This document shows, piece after piece, positions 8,718-17,028 of a DNA stretch of 64,000 nt. The stretch comes from Pararhizobium capsulatum DSM 1112 (GTDB lineage Bacteria > Pseudomonadota > Alphaproteobacteria > Rhizobiales > Rhizobiaceae), in contig NZ_JAUSVF010000002.1 of assembly GCF_030814475.1 (NCBI RefSeq), positions 744,001 to 808,000 on the forward strand, read 5' to 3'. The translations under genes were made by a program, and so were the position numbers. Every line of letters begins with the position of its first letter. Within the stretch, counting starts at the first letter, position 1. The notes below the pieces were generated by a model. That model did no database searches. It saw nothing but the letters and a program-made list of their open reading frames with translations, and had not been told where the DNA came from.

Positions 8718-9857
8718 TCAGACTTTCGGCTTCGTCTGGCCGAAAACATAATCCGTGACCTTCGGCAAAAAGGTTTCGGGATTGTAGCCGCGCGGCTTGT
8801 CGCCGACGGCAACACCGGCATTCAGGATTCCGGCCTGGTAGTCGTCTGCAAAGAGCGCGTAAGGGTACGGCATCTCGATGGCGCTGGCGGTATCCAGCTC
8901 CACCCTGCTCTCCGCCGGGATCAGGAAATCAAGCGCGGCGAGATTGTCTTCGAGCTGTTCCACGCGGCTTGCGCCGACGATCGCGGCCGCGATGCCCGGT
9001 CTGTTGACGGCCCAGTTGAGCGCGACCTGCGCCATGCTGCGCCCGAGATCCGTAGCAACCTTCTCAAGTGCGGCAACGATGCGCACATTGCGTTCCGTAA
9101 AGAGACCGAGGCCACCCCCGGACGAATCGAGCGAAAGCCGGCCCTGCGCCGTATTCTTGGCACTGTATTTTCCGGAAAGCAGCCCCATCGCCAGAGGGCT
9201 CCAGGCTGTTATGCCCAGCCCAAGGGTCTGCGCCAAAGGCACGAATTCAGGCTCGATACTGCGCTCGACTAGCGAATAGGGAAGCTGCAGGCTGACCGGC
9301 TGGGTGAGCGCATGCGCCTCTGCCCAGGTCTGGGCACGGGCTGCATACCAGCCGGGGACATCGGAAAGCCCGACATAGCGGATCTTGCCGGCACGCACGA
9401 GATCATCCAGCGTGCGTATCACTTCCTCCGCCGGGGTCATCCGGTCCCAGGTGTGGAGGAGGTAGAGGTCAATATAGTCCGTCTTCAGACGCTTCAGCGA
9501 GGCATCGACCGCACGCATGATGTTCTTGCGCCCGTTGCCCCCGCCATTCGGATTTCCAGGGGAGAGGCTGTTGGAGAATTTGGTGGCGATGACCAGCTGG
9601 TCGCGCAATCCCTTCTCCGAAACGAATTCCCCGACAAGGCTTTCGCTGAGGCCGCCAGCGTAGGAATCGGCCGTATCGATGAAGTTGCCGCCGGCTGTGA
9701 CATAACGATCGAAGATCGCGCGAGCGGACGCCTCGTCAGATCCCCAGGTTCCGCCGATACCGCGGATACCTCCGTTCCCGAATGTCATGGTTCCCAGCGC
9801 CAGCCGGCTGACACGCAGGCCGGACCGGCCGAGAAGATAGTAGTGATCGAGAGACAT
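8718..9857 (-). CDS. Aldo/keto reductase
   Basis: 379 residues from the ATG at 9857 (reading on from MSLDHYYLLGRSGLRVSRLA). TIM-barrel AKR with the catalytic tetrad visible: Asp61/Asp64 in NFIDTADSYA, Tyr66, Lys93 in IATKFSN and His135 in LLHTWDRM. NADPH-binding end of the barrel shows GASRVEQLEDNLAA. Longer than a minimal AKR because of a C-terminal extension of about 50 residues. Embedded in the amino-acid transport/one-carbon operon, it may reduce an aldehyde intermediate; substrate cannot be deduced. Confidence 0.85.
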   Translation of the reverse strand: MSLDHYYLLGRSGLRVSRLALGTMTFGNGGIRGIGGTWGSDEASARAIFDRYVTAGGNFIDTADSYAGGLSESLVGEFVSEKGLRDQLVIATKFSNSLSPGNPNGGGNGRKNIMRAVDASLKRLKTDYIDLYLLHTWDRMTPAEEVIRTLDDLVRAGKIRYVGLSDVPGWYAARAQTWAEAHALTQPVSLQLPYSLVERSIEPEFVPLAQTLGLGITAWSPLAMGLLSGKYSAKNTAQGRLSLDSSGGGLGLFTERNVRIVAALEKVATDLGRSMAQVALNWAVNRPGIAAAIVGASRVEQLEDNLAALDFLIPAESRVELDTASAIEMPYPYALFADDYQAGILNAGVAVGDKPRGYNPETFLPKVTDYVFGQTKPKV

Positions 9858-9898
9858 GGGCGATCCTGTCAGAAACCCGGGTGATTGCCGGTCTACGA

Positions 9899-10633
9899 CT
9901 ACATGCGACCGCGGTATGCGCGACGGGCGGTAGCCTGCTGCACGTAGTCGATCATGGTGATGAAATCGAAAACGGGTCTGCCCGTCGCTGCCTGCACCGC
10001 GTGAGCATAGGGCGGAAGATCGCTGCATTCCAAGAGTATGGAGCGAACCTCGGGATGTTCTTCCACCAATCGGCGCGCAACTTCGGTCACCTCACGCTCG
10101 ATGGCGGAAGAATCGAGCGTGCCTTTTTCCTCGAGGATTGCCTCGCGAAATTCCGTCTGGCCTTCCATGCCGGCAATCGCCAGCGGGACAGTGCCTGGCA
10201 CCCTGCAAGCCTCGAAATGCCGGGCAGTCAGCCGCGATGCATTGGCCGTGATGATGCCGACGCTGCCGCCGGTCAACGCATGCATGAACGGGATTTGCAT
10301 AAGACTTGAAAGGAAGACGGGAATGTCGACGGCTGCGGCCACTTCCTCCTGGAAATAGGCCATGAAACCACAGGCGCCCGTGATGGCCTTGACGCCGCGG
10401 TTCCGGAGTTCCACAGCGGCCTCAACGAACATGTCCTTCAAAGCCGGATCGCGCTGGTTCAGCAGGCGATCGATGGATGCGCCCCGCACTTCCTGGAAAC
10501 GGACGGGGTAATCATAGGTCGTGGCGTTACCGACATTTCCCGGAACGCAAGGGTAGGCCGCGTCGAGAATGAGGACGCCGATCTGTTCGCCATACCACGA
10601 CTGGGTTTTGCGCGTGACCGTGTAGACAGTCAT
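9899..10633 (-). CDS. Aspartate/glutamate racemase family protein
   Basis: 244 residues. Two catalytic-type cysteines are placed as in the Asp/Glu/hydantoin racemase fold: Cys88 in ITGACGFM and Cys203 in LLECSDLPPY. Members of this superfamily racemise amino acids or hydantoins, or isomerise maleate. It is preceded by GGAG before the ATG and sits between the ABC substrate-binding gene and the aldo-keto reductase. In this context it may convert the imported amino-acid derivative to the stereoisomer used by the downstream FAD oxidase; that is inference. Confidence 0.75.
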   Translation of the reverse strand: MTVYTVTRKTQSWYGEQIGVLILDAAYPCVPGNVGNATTYDYPVRFQEVRGASIDRLLNQRDPALKDMFVEAAVELRNRGVKAITGACGFMAYFQEEVAAAVDIPVFLSSLMQIPFMHALTGGSVGIITANASRLTARHFEACRVPGTVPLAIAGMEGQTEFREAILEEKGTLDSSAIEREVTEVARRLVEEHPEVRSILLECSDLPPYAHAVQAATGRPVFDFITMIDYVQQATARRAYRGRM

Positions 10634-10700
10634 CGTTTTTGTCTCCGATATTCGATGTCAGGAAAGTGCGGGGGAAGTCGCCCTCCCCCGGATGCAATGG

Positions 10701-11540
10701 CTATTCGACGAGACGCGGAGCGCCCGTCTCGCCGGCGGTACCATCAAGGCCATAGGACTTGAGGATGGTAACGATCGTACCGTCCGCATGCATCTCGTTG
10801 ATTGCGGCATCGAGTGCGACACCCAGCTCCGTGGCGTTTGTGGCGTAAGGGAATGCAGCCTGGGCGGCTTCCTTCGTTGCCTTCACCCGTTCGTCGGATG
10901 CCGCAACATTGACCTTAACATCTTTCAGCGCACCCTTCTGCGCTGCAACGACACCCGTCGAATAACCGTCAACGGCGACGTCGATGCGGCCGGAGAAGAG
11001 GTCCTGCTGCATGTTGACCGAGTTCGGATAAAGCTTCAGGGACGAACCCAGGAGGGTCTTGAGATCGGCGACCCAAAGATAGCCCTGAACGGTGCCGACC
11101 TGCTTGCCTTCGAGATCGGCAACCGTCGTGAAGCCGTCCTTCGAATAGATTGCCATCTGGTCGGTATAGAGCGGAGCGGAAAGGCTCATGACCTTTGCGC
11201 GCTCGGCGGTGCGGTACCAGTCGCCCGTGGTGATATCCGCCTGGCCTGAAAGCACATACTGGATCGCGGCAGCAGGATCGACGGCAACGGCCTTGACCTT
11301 CAGGCATTCCCGCTTTGCAAATTCCGCGGCGATATCACCATCGATACCCTTCATGTTGCCACTGTCGTCAATGAACGAATGCGGCACATAGGTCGTAACC
11401 GCCACGGTCAGCGTGCCGGGTTCGATGGTCGTGAACTGATGCTTTGGCGTGCAATCCTGCGCGGCAGCGATCTGTGCCGATAGCAGTACGCCTGCGATGC
11501 CGGAAAGAAGGAGCTGGGTCGTGATCTTCACTGGGGGCAT
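10701..11540 (-). CDS. Amino-acid ABC transporter substrate-binding protein (family 3)
   Basis: 279 residues from the ATG at 11540, with AAGGAT upstream; the start gives a clean signal peptide (MPPVKITTQLLLSGIAGVLL then SAQIAAAQ). The mature protein has the SBP_bac_3 fold, with the hinge/ligand signature GDIAAEFAKRECLKVKAVAV and DITTGDWYRTAERAKVMSLS. It acts in the periplasm, delivering a polar or modified amino acid to the permeases encoded upstream. Position as fourth gene of the ABC set, after ATPase and two permeases, is slightly unusual because the binding protein is often first. Confidence 0.9.
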   Translation of the reverse strand: MPPVKITTQLLLSGIAGVLLSAQIAAAQDCTPKHQFTTIEPGTLTVAVTTYVPHSFIDDSGNMKGIDGDIAAEFAKRECLKVKAVAVDPAAAIQYVLSGQADITTGDWYRTAERAKVMSLSAPLYTDQMAIYSKDGFTTVADLEGKQVGTVQGYLWVADLKTLLGSSLKLYPNSVNMQQDLFSGRIDVAVDGYSTGVVAAQKGALKDVKVNVAASDERVKATKEAAQAAFPYATNATELGVALDAAINEMHADGTIVTILKSYGLDGTAGETGAPRLVE

Positions 11541-11565
11541 GCCGGTATCCTTTTCAGACTGGGGT

Positions 11566-12228
11566 TCAACGTTGCGCATAGAGACCGGCGCGTTTCTCGA
11601 CGTGGTTGACGAGCAGTGCGGCGGGAATGGAGATGCAGGCGTAGAGGACGCCGGCACACAGCAGTGCCGGAAAGTAGCGGAAGGTGGTCGAGCCGATTTC
11701 ATAGGCGCGGCTGACCAACTCCGGCAGGGCGATGGTGAAGCACAGCGACGTGCCCTGGAAAATCAGGATCGAGAAGCCGAGCAGTGCCGGCAGCGCAACC
11801 CGCAGGCCTTGCGGCAGGAGCACGTACCGCAATTCGTCGAGGCGATTGAGGCCGAGCGCGATGGCAGCTTCGCGCTGGCCATGAGCGATCGATTGCAGGC
11901 TGGCGCGGATGATCTCGCTCGTATAGGCGCCGGTGTTCCAGGCAAGCGCAATCACGGCGGCTGCAAAGGAGCCGATCGTCAACCCGGTGCTCGGCAATCC
12001 GAAATAGATGAACTGCAGCAAGACGAGAGCGGGCGCGCCGCGTCCGACCTCGACCAGGAAAAGGCTCAATCCCCGCACCGAACGCTTGCGCGCCAGAACA
12101 CCCAGCGCCAGGAGAAGGCCGAAAGGAATGCCGAACAGGAGGCTGAGCGCCGTGACCTGCAGACTGATCGACAACCCGCCGAGAAGCTCGGGCAGCCAGG
12201 TCCAGATTTCATCAAAGCTTGGAAGCAT
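11566..12228 (-). CDS. Amino-acid ABC transporter permease (HisM/GlnP type)
   Basis: 220 residues with about five hydrophobic segments and the inner-membrane component loop EAAIALGLNRLDELRYVLLP followed by QGLRVALPALLG, the EAA motif that docks onto the ATPase. It overlaps the preceding permease gene by one base (12228), indicating translational coupling, and the substrate-binding gene begins 25 bp further on. Forms the membrane channel with the 12228-12872 permease. Confidence 0.92.
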   Translation of the reverse strand: MLPSFDEIWTWLPELLGGLSISLQVTALSLLFGIPFGLLLALGVLARKRSVRGLSLFLVEVGRGAPALVLLQFIYFGLPSTGLTIGSFAAAVIALAWNTGAYTSEIIRASLQSIAHGQREAAIALGLNRLDELRYVLLPQGLRVALPALLGFSILIFQGTSLCFTIALPELVSRAYEIGSTTFRYFPALLCAGVLYACISIPAALLVNHVEKRAGLYAQR

Positions 12229-12872
12229 CAGCGCGCCACCTTTGCCTGGAGATAGCCATCCGCGACCCGCGAGAGCCAGGCGATGGGTAGGCTCAAGAGC
12301 ACATAGAACAGGCCCACCATCGCGAAGACCTCAAGGCCGCGGAAGGTCATCTGCGACAGCTGATTTCCTTGAAAGGCGAGCTCGGTTACACCGATCGTCG
12401 AGGCCACGGCGGTTTCCTTCATCAAGCCGATGAGATAGCTCGCCGCCGATGGCAAGGCGACGCGGAATGCCTGCGGCGCCACGATGTCGGTAACCGTCCA
12501 GAAGCGTCCGAGATCAAGCGCAGCAGATGCTTCCCACTGGCCGAAGTGGATCGACGAGAGAGCGCCGCGATAGATCTCTGCCATATTGGCCGCTGCGATC
12601 AGCCCAAGGCCGGCCAGCGCGGCGTTGAACGGGCTGATCGGCAGAAGTGTCATGCCGACCCCGAAAAAGATGATGAAAAGCCACAGAATGGGCGGGATGG
12701 CGCGAATGATCTGGATCAGCGTCATGGCCAGAAAGCGCACCGGCGCAAGGCGGCTCTGACGCGCGACAAGCAACGGCACGCCGAGAATGGCACCGATGAT
12801 GAAAGCGCCAGCCGTCAAGGCAACCGTCCAGCCCAGGCCACGCAGGATGGGCAAGAGATCCGCGACACTCAT
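12228..12872 (-). CDS. Amino-acid ABC transporter permease (HisQ/GlnP type)
   Basis: 214 residues, polytopic, with the EAA-like loop WEASAALDLGRFWTVTDIVA followed by PQAFRVALPSAASYLIGLMK. Its start overlaps the ATPase stop by four bases (ATGA-type coupling). With the neighbouring permease and ATPase it forms a polar amino-acid uptake importer in the inner membrane. The N-terminus begins MSVADLLPILRGLGWTVALT, as usual for this family. Confidence 0.92.
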   Translation of the reverse strand: MSVADLLPILRGLGWTVALTAGAFIIGAILGVPLLVARQSRLAPVRFLAMTLIQIIRAIPPILWLFIIFFGVGMTLLPISPFNAALAGLGLIAAANMAEIYRGALSSIHFGQWEASAALDLGRFWTVTDIVAPQAFRVALPSAASYLIGLMKETAVASTIGVTELAFQGNQLSQMTFRGLEVFAMVGLFYVLLSLPIAWLSRVADGYLQAKVAR

Positions 12873-13633
12873 CGGTCGTGCACCGCCCGGAGAAAGCGTC
12901 GGGTGCGTTCCTGCTGGGGATTGCGCATCACCTCGGCCGACGGCCCCTTTTCGACGATATGCCCATCCGCCATGATCATCACGGTGTCCGAGACGTTCTC
13001 GGCAAAACCCATTTCGTGCGTCACGACGATCATCGTCATACCGCTCTCGGCAAGCTCGCGCATGACGGCAAGCACTTCGAGGCCGAGTTCGGGATCAAGC
13101 GCCGATGTCGGCTCGTCGAACAGCATGACTTCCGGATCGAGCGCCAAGGCTCTGGCAATCGCGATGCGCTGTTGCTGGCCGCCTGAACAACGGACAGGAA
13201 ATTGTCCGGCCTTGTCGGCAAGCCCGACGCGGGTCAGAAGCTGCATGGAACGCTCATCGGCTTCCCTGCGGCTGCGTCCCAGGACACGCTCCTGCGCAAG
13301 GCTGACATTGCGCAGAACCGACATATGCGGAAAGAGATTGAAGGACTGGAAGACCATGCCGACCCGTCGGCGCAATCCGGACAGCTCTGCACGCTCCACG
13401 GGCTTCGTCGCATCAATCGTCGTGGTGCCAATGGTGACCGATCCGCCGTCCGGTGGCTCGAGATAGTTGATACAGCGAAGAAGCGTGCTCTTGCCCGATC
13501 CGCTCGGGCCGATGATGGCGAGCACCTCGCCCGATTTGACCTCGAGATCGATGCGGTCGAGAACCGTGTGCGTACCGTAGTGCTTGCTGAGCGCCTTCAG
13601 GCTGATCAACGTGTTGCCAGCTGTCAACGTCAT
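12869..13633 (-). CDS. Amino-acid ABC transporter ATP-binding protein (GlnQ/HisP type)
   Basis: 254 residues from the ATG at 13633; an upstream alternative would add 33 residues without homology-like sequence. Walker A GPSGSGKST (42-50), Q-loop VFQSFNLFPHM, signature SGGQQQRIAIARAL, Walker B VMLFDEPTSALDP and the switch His in VVTHEMGFA are all intact. First gene of the eight-gene minus-strand run 13633 to 6365. A sequence matching the LTTR box at 5359-5377 lies at 13891-13905, about 260 bp upstream of the start. Confidence 0.93.
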   Translation of the reverse strand: MTLTAGNTLISLKALSKHYGTHTVLDRIDLEVKSGEVLAIIGPSGSGKSTLLRCINYLEPPDGGSVTIGTTTIDATKPVERAELSGLRRRVGMVFQSFNLFPHMSVLRNVSLAQERVLGRSRREADERSMQLLTRVGLADKAGQFPVRCSGGQQQRIAIARALALDPEVMLFDEPTSALDPELGLEVLAVMRELAESGMTMIVVTHEMGFAENVSDTVMIMADGHIVEKGPSAEVMRNPQQERTRRFLRAVHDR

Positions 13634-13890
13634 TGCGCGCGGCGCTCCGCCTTGGCTGGAATGCGTTTTGCCCGCCCCTCCGAGATACAATACGGCACCG
13701 TCCATATCATCAAGACCCCCATGCAGGCACAATCACGCTGCGCAATCGCGAGCGGGTTGCAGAATTTGCCTTCTTTGTGTTTGCGTGAGCCGCCGAGATT
13801 TCCCGGACACGGCCTCGTTCCCTTTTTATTGTCATAAGTTCTAACACTTGGGAGCGTGGTGGGCAGGGTGAAAAAACTAGGCCCCCACCA

Positions 13891-13905
13891 AACCTGAGGT
13901 TATGC
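13891..13905. promoter_or_regulatory. Second copy of the LysR-type box
   Basis: AACCTGAGGTTATGC differs by one base from AACCTGAGATTATGC at 5363-5377. On the minus strand it reads GCATAACCTCAGGTT and lies upstream of the amino-acid ABC operon. One half-site is intact and the other is degenerate, as often in LTTR activation sites. This is the sequence link suggesting that the LysR protein controls the ABC operon. Confidence 0.6.
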
Positions 13906-14010
13906 CAAATTCGGGAACCCGACCTTCCCAACTGAAACGATCTTCTTGTTTTTTGGAAATCTCGGGCAACGAGGGCCTTCATGGTGGAGGCCGTGTTCCG
14001 GCTAAATCCA

Positions 14011-14055
14011 CACAAAAACTCTCCCGCAACCGGCCAGCGCCCGTTCGCGGGAGAG
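14011..14055 (-). terminator. Rho-independent terminator of the SDR gene
   Basis: On the minus strand CTCTCCCGC (14055-14047) pairs perfectly with GCGGGAGAG (14027-14019) and is followed by TTTTTGTG, placed 18 bp after the SDR stop codon. Confidence 0.85.
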
Positions 14056-14072
14056 CTACTATTGCAAGAATA

Positions 14073-15065
14073 TCAGGCAGCGATCGCCGCAGCTTCCGGG
14101 AAGCGTTCGCCGACCAGTTCCTCGCTTTTTGCCCAGAGTGCCTTGGCATGTTGCGGGTCGAGCGCATAGGAGCGCACCCCTTCGCTCACGGGGTTGATAA
14201 GGCCGTCCGTGACCTTGGAAACATGGCAATTTTCGCAGTACCGGCCACCGACTTCATCGGCCGCTGCGACAACGCCGGCCCAGACGGAGGTTGCCGCACC
14301 TTGTGGAATGGGCTTCCACTGATAGGCGGGCAGGCCTTCGGTAGCCAGTTCCGCATTGATCCGCACCAGCATGCCGTCGAGCACGTCCTCGCCGATATGA
14401 CGGCCAAGTTCCGTGCGGATGCCGCCGGGGTGCAAGGCGGTTGCCCGCACGCCCCTGCCTTTGTGGCGACGATCGAACTCGACGGCGAACAGGATATTGG
14501 CGGTCTTCGAGCGGCCATAGGCCTGCATCGGTTCATAGGGCGTGCGTTCGAAATTCGGATCATCCAGATCGACATCCGAGAAACGGTGGCCCGAGGAGGC
14601 GACGTTCACCAGCCTGCCGCCTGGCGCGATCAGCGATGCGATGCGGTTGATGAAGACGAAATGGCCGAGATGGTTGGTGCCGAACTGGGTTTCGAAACCA
14701 TCCGTCGTATGGCCAAAGGGGGCGGCCATGACGCCGGCATTGGCGATCACCAGATCGAAAGGCCTGCCATCGGCGACCAATCCATCCGCTGCAGCGCGCA
14801 CGCTGGCAAGCGAGGCAAGGTCCAGCTCGATAAGGTCGAGCCCGCCACCGTTCTTCGCTTGTTCCCGAACCACGGCGGTCGCAGCTTGCGCCTTCGCAAG
14901 ATCCCGGGCGGCGCCGACGACACTTGCTCCATGAGCCGCGAGTGCGCGCGCGGTCTCCACGCCGAGGCCGGCCGAGACGCCGGTGACCAGAACCCGCTTG
15001 CCGCTGAGATCGATGCCTGCCAGCACGTCGTCCGTCGTCGAAGTCGCTCCAAAATGTCCAGTCAT
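14073..15065 (-). CDS. Short-chain dehydrogenase/reductase (retinol-dehydrogenase/WWOX-like)
   Basis: 330 residues from the ATG at 15065, which has GGGAG six bases upstream. Rossmann motif TGVSAGLG (28-35), NAGVMA and the catalytic pair YGRSK (Tyr-x-x-x-Lys) are intact, along with the NNAG-equivalent region. The length and the region after YxxxK resemble the light-dependent protochlorophyllide reductase/retinol dehydrogenase-like SDRs. It is divergent from a TetR-family gene with a strong palindromic operator in between, so it is probably the target repressed by that regulator. Substrate unknown. Confidence 0.88.
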   Translation of the reverse strand: MTGHFGATSTTDDVLAGIDLSGKRVLVTGVSAGLGVETARALAAHGASVVGAARDLAKAQAATAVVREQAKNGGGLDLIELDLASLASVRAAADGLVADGRPFDLVIANAGVMAAPFGHTTDGFETQFGTNHLGHFVFINRIASLIAPGGRLVNVASSGHRFSDVDLDDPNFERTPYEPMQAYGRSKTANILFAVEFDRRHKGRGVRATALHPGGIRTELGRHIGEDVLDGMLVRINAELATEGLPAYQWKPIPQGAATSVWAGVVAAADEVGGRYCENCHVSKVTDGLINPVSEGVRSYALDPQHAKALWAKSEELVGERFPEAAAIAA

Positions 15066-15233
15066 GATAATCTCCCAAAGCATGTCGCGCAAAAGTGCTT
15101 AGCGGTTTTGCGAAAGAGACATGCGTAAAAACAAAGACCTAAAGCGTAAAAGCGAATCTGAAGATCGCGGCACGCTTTAGATCATGGACGCATCTTCCCG
15201 GGCGGCAGGCGCTTGCCCGCCACCCTCGAATGG

Positions 15234-15283
15234 AATAAAAGGAGGATGCCTCCACATAAATACGGAGGCATCCTCCGTTTATC
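15234..15283. promoter_or_regulatory. Double palindromic operator of the TetR/SDR pair
   Basis: Two 13-bp elements, GGAGGATGCCTCC (15241-15253) and GGAGGCATCCTCC (15264-15276), are each GGAGG-N3-CCTCC palindromes and are exact reverse complements of each other around ACATAAATAC. The outer flanks extend the arms to about 19 bp with one mismatch. Centres are 23 bp apart, near two helical turns, fitting two TetR dimers. Located 17-58 bp before the TetR start. Confidence 0.8.
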
Positions 15284-15299
15284 AAGAGGCGTTTGCGAC

Positions 15300-15881
15300 G
15301 TGTCTGAAAAAATAACGCGTGCTGCCGCGCGAAAGCCGCGCGCCGATGCGGAACGAAACCGTCTTCTCCTGCTCGATGTCGCAAAGACGATTTTCGCGGA
15401 AAAGGGCTCGCAGGCCAGTCTTGAGGAAATTGCCCGACGGGCGGGGGTCGGCATCGGCACGCTCTACCGGCATTTTCCGACCCGCGACGCCTTGATCGAA
15501 GCCGTTTATCACAACGAAAGCGAACAGCTTGCCAGGGCTGCCCGAACGCTTGCCGAAACAGAACCGCCCGTTGAGGCGCTGCGACAGTGGATGCTGCTCT
15601 TCATCGAGTACATGGCTACGAAACACGGCATGTACGAAGCCCTGAATTCGCTCGCCGGCGGAACATCGGAACTCTTTGCCGGCACTGCCGCCCGGACGAA
15701 GGAAGCCATTGATCTTTTGGTCGGCCGCACGGTCGAAAGCGGCGAGATCGAAATCGACATTGATCCGCTCGATCTCCTGCGTGCACTGGCCGGCGTTTCG
15801 AATATCAGCGCCGGCCCGAACTGGCGGCAATCCGCCCGCAGCCTCGTCGATATCCTGATTGCCGGCTTGCGCAGAAAATAG
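15300..15881 (+). CDS. TetR/AcrR-family transcriptional regulator
   Basis: 193 residues from a GTG at 15300 with AGAGG upstream; an earlier TTG would place the operator inside the coding sequence. N-terminal TetR HTH (about 17-62) with FAEKGSQASLEEIARRAGVG and IGTLYRHFPTRDALIEAVY, the classic TetR recognition helix. The C-terminal domain resembles the TetR_C SbtR-like group (EALRQWMLLFIEYMATKHGM). Divergent from the SDR gene; likely represses both genes through the palindromes at 15234-15283. Ligand unknown. Confidence 0.92.
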   Translation: MSEKITRAAARKPRADAERNRLLLLDVAKTIFAEKGSQASLEEIARRAGVGIGTLYRHFPTRDALIEAVYHNESEQLARAARTLAETEPPVEALRQWMLLFIEYMATKHGMYEALNSLAGGTSELFAGTAARTKEAIDLLVGRTVESGEIEIDIDPLDLLRALAGVSNISAGPNWRQSARSLVDILIAGLRRK

Positions 15882-15890
15882 CACTCCCGA

Positions 15891-15982
15891 CGTCAACCTC
15901 GAGCCTCGAGCCGAGGATCTCAGGCTGCCCTCATGAAAGGCTGAACGATGCTCGGGTCAAACCCAAGCATGACGAAGAGGGG
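15891..15982. repeat. RIME-like two-palindrome intergenic element, copy A
   Basis: Two hairpins in tandem: CCTCGAGCCTCGAGCCGAGG (15897-15916) and GATGCTCGGGTCAAACCCAAGC (roughly 15947-15968), framed by GTCA and TGACG. The arrangement (CCTCG...CGAGG, then GCTCGGGTC...AAGCATGACG) matches the Rhizobium-specific intergenic mosaic elements and copy B at 34675-34770. It lies between the convergent TetR and siderophore-interacting genes. Confidence 0.65.
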
Positions 15983-15998
15983 AATTCCCGTTCGAAGA

Positions 15999-16775
15999 TC
16001 AGTCTTCGAATTTTTCGGTCGTATCCGCCTTGCCGCTCACCCAGTAACCGGCGGCGCGAAGCCAGGCGAGCGGATGCTTGCGCTCTTCGACGAGGTAGCT
16101 ACGGATCGCCCGTGTCACTGCACCTTCGGCAGCAACCCAGACGAAAGTGCGCGGCTCGATCGCGATATCGCGCAGTCTTTCGATGAAAACGGCGGCATCG
16201 GACGGGTCCTTGCGATGAACCCAATGGCTCGTCACATCAGCCTTCGTATCAAAGACCTGCTCATCCTCGACACCCGGAATACCGACCAGGCTCGTCACCG
16301 GCGTGCCCGCTGCCATTTCCTCGATGCGGCGGCCGATGGATGGAAGCGCTGTTTCATCGCCGATCAGCAGCCAGGAGCGGATCGGCCCGCTGATGACGAG
16401 AGATCCGCGCGGACCGCCGATCTGGATTTCGTCGCCCACCCGGGCATCAAGAGCCCATCGGGTCGCCGGGCCGGCATCGTGCACGGCAAAATCGAGGACC
16501 AGCGTTCGGTTTGCCGTATCGAAGTGTCGCGGCGTGTAGTCGCGCATCGCGGTTCCACCGACGCCGTCCGGCACGAAAATCTTAACGTGATCGCCTGCGG
16601 ACAAGGACGTAAAATCCGCCAGATCCTCACCCCCGAGCGCAATGCGGATCATGTTCGGCGTCAGCCGCTCGGTTGACACAACCGTCAACTGGCGCCGCTT
16701 CAACTCATGGCGAAAACGCTCAAGACGCGGGAGATCGCCCGTGGGATCAACTTGACTACCCTGCATAACATTCAT
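15999..16775 (-). CDS. Siderophore-interacting protein (ferric-siderophore reductase, FAD-binding)
   Basis: 258 residues from the ATG at 16775 (AAGGAA upstream); another ATG lies nine bases in. SIP family: N-terminal FAD-binding barrel with RDYTPRHFD (RxYT motif) at about 90-100, and a C-terminal SIP domain with WLLIGDETALPSIGRRIE and FVWVAAEGAVTRAIRSYL, then the ending RAAGYWVSGKADTTEKFED-like tail typical of ViuB/YqjH. It reduces ferric siderophores in the cytoplasm. Divergent from the ArsR gene with AT-rich palindromes in the shared 253-bp region. No iron-box could be assigned with confidence. Confidence 0.9.
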   Translation of the reverse strand: MNVMQGSQVDPTGDLPRLERFRHELKRRQLTVVSTERLTPNMIRIALGGEDLADFTSLSAGDHVKIFVPDGVGGTAMRDYTPRHFDTANRTLVLDFAVHDAGPATRWALDARVGDEIQIGGPRGSLVISGPIRSWLLIGDETALPSIGRRIEEMAAGTPVTSLVGIPGVEDEQVFDTKADVTSHWVHRKDPSDAAVFIERLRDIAIEPRTFVWVAAEGAVTRAIRSYLVEERKHPLAWLRAAGYWVSGKADTTEKFED

Positions 16776-16860
16776 CTGCAAATTCCTTCTGCGGATTTGC
16801 CGCCGTGGACAGACGTCATCGACCCGCTCTATAAACATTACTATAAAACTCATATATTTT

Positions 16861-16889
16861 CCGATATATCGAAAATCAAGATATATCGG
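16861..16889. promoter_or_regulatory. Perfect palindrome CCGATATATC-N9-GATATATCGG
   Basis: Ten-base arms (16861-16870 and 16880-16889) with a nine-base spacer GAAAATCAA, located between the siderophore-interacting gene and the ArsR gene. It contains TATC-N9-GATA, the core shared with sites at 16982, 17781 and 18034. It may serve the SIP promoter, the ArsR protein, or both. Confidence 0.65.
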
Positions 16890-16980
16890 AATTATTTGTT
16901 GCACGTTCTCGTGAACGACGTCGGCGTGGTTTCATCCGACCATCCCGCGCATATCCCTTCTTCCTCAATAAGCATTGATC

Positions 16981-16999
16981 GTATCAAAATTTCTGATAC
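16981..16999. promoter_or_regulatory. ArsR operator candidate upstream of its own gene
   Basis: GTATCAAAATTTCTGATAC is a 19-bp near-perfect palindrome (one mismatched pair) ending 30 bp before the ArsR start codon; core TATC-N9-GATA. Position implies autoregulation. Confidence 0.7.
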
Positions 17000-17028
17000 A
17001 CATCCGATATCGCATCCGGGGAGGAACC

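Larger units (their letters stand above)
13634..14072 (-). promoter_or_regulatory. 439-bp intergenic region upstream of the ABC operon
   Basis: No credible gene. On the minus strand it must carry the promoter of the ABC operon. It holds the LTTR-like sequence at 13891-13905 and, at its right end, the terminator of the SDR gene (14011-14055). Open frames here, such as 13710-14015 on the minus strand, lack a ribosome site and family features. Confidence 0.6.

Noticed and set aside
13710..14015. 101-residue minus-strand frame in the gap before the ABC operon
   Set aside because: No ribosome site, no motif, and it covers the regulatory sequence and a terminator.
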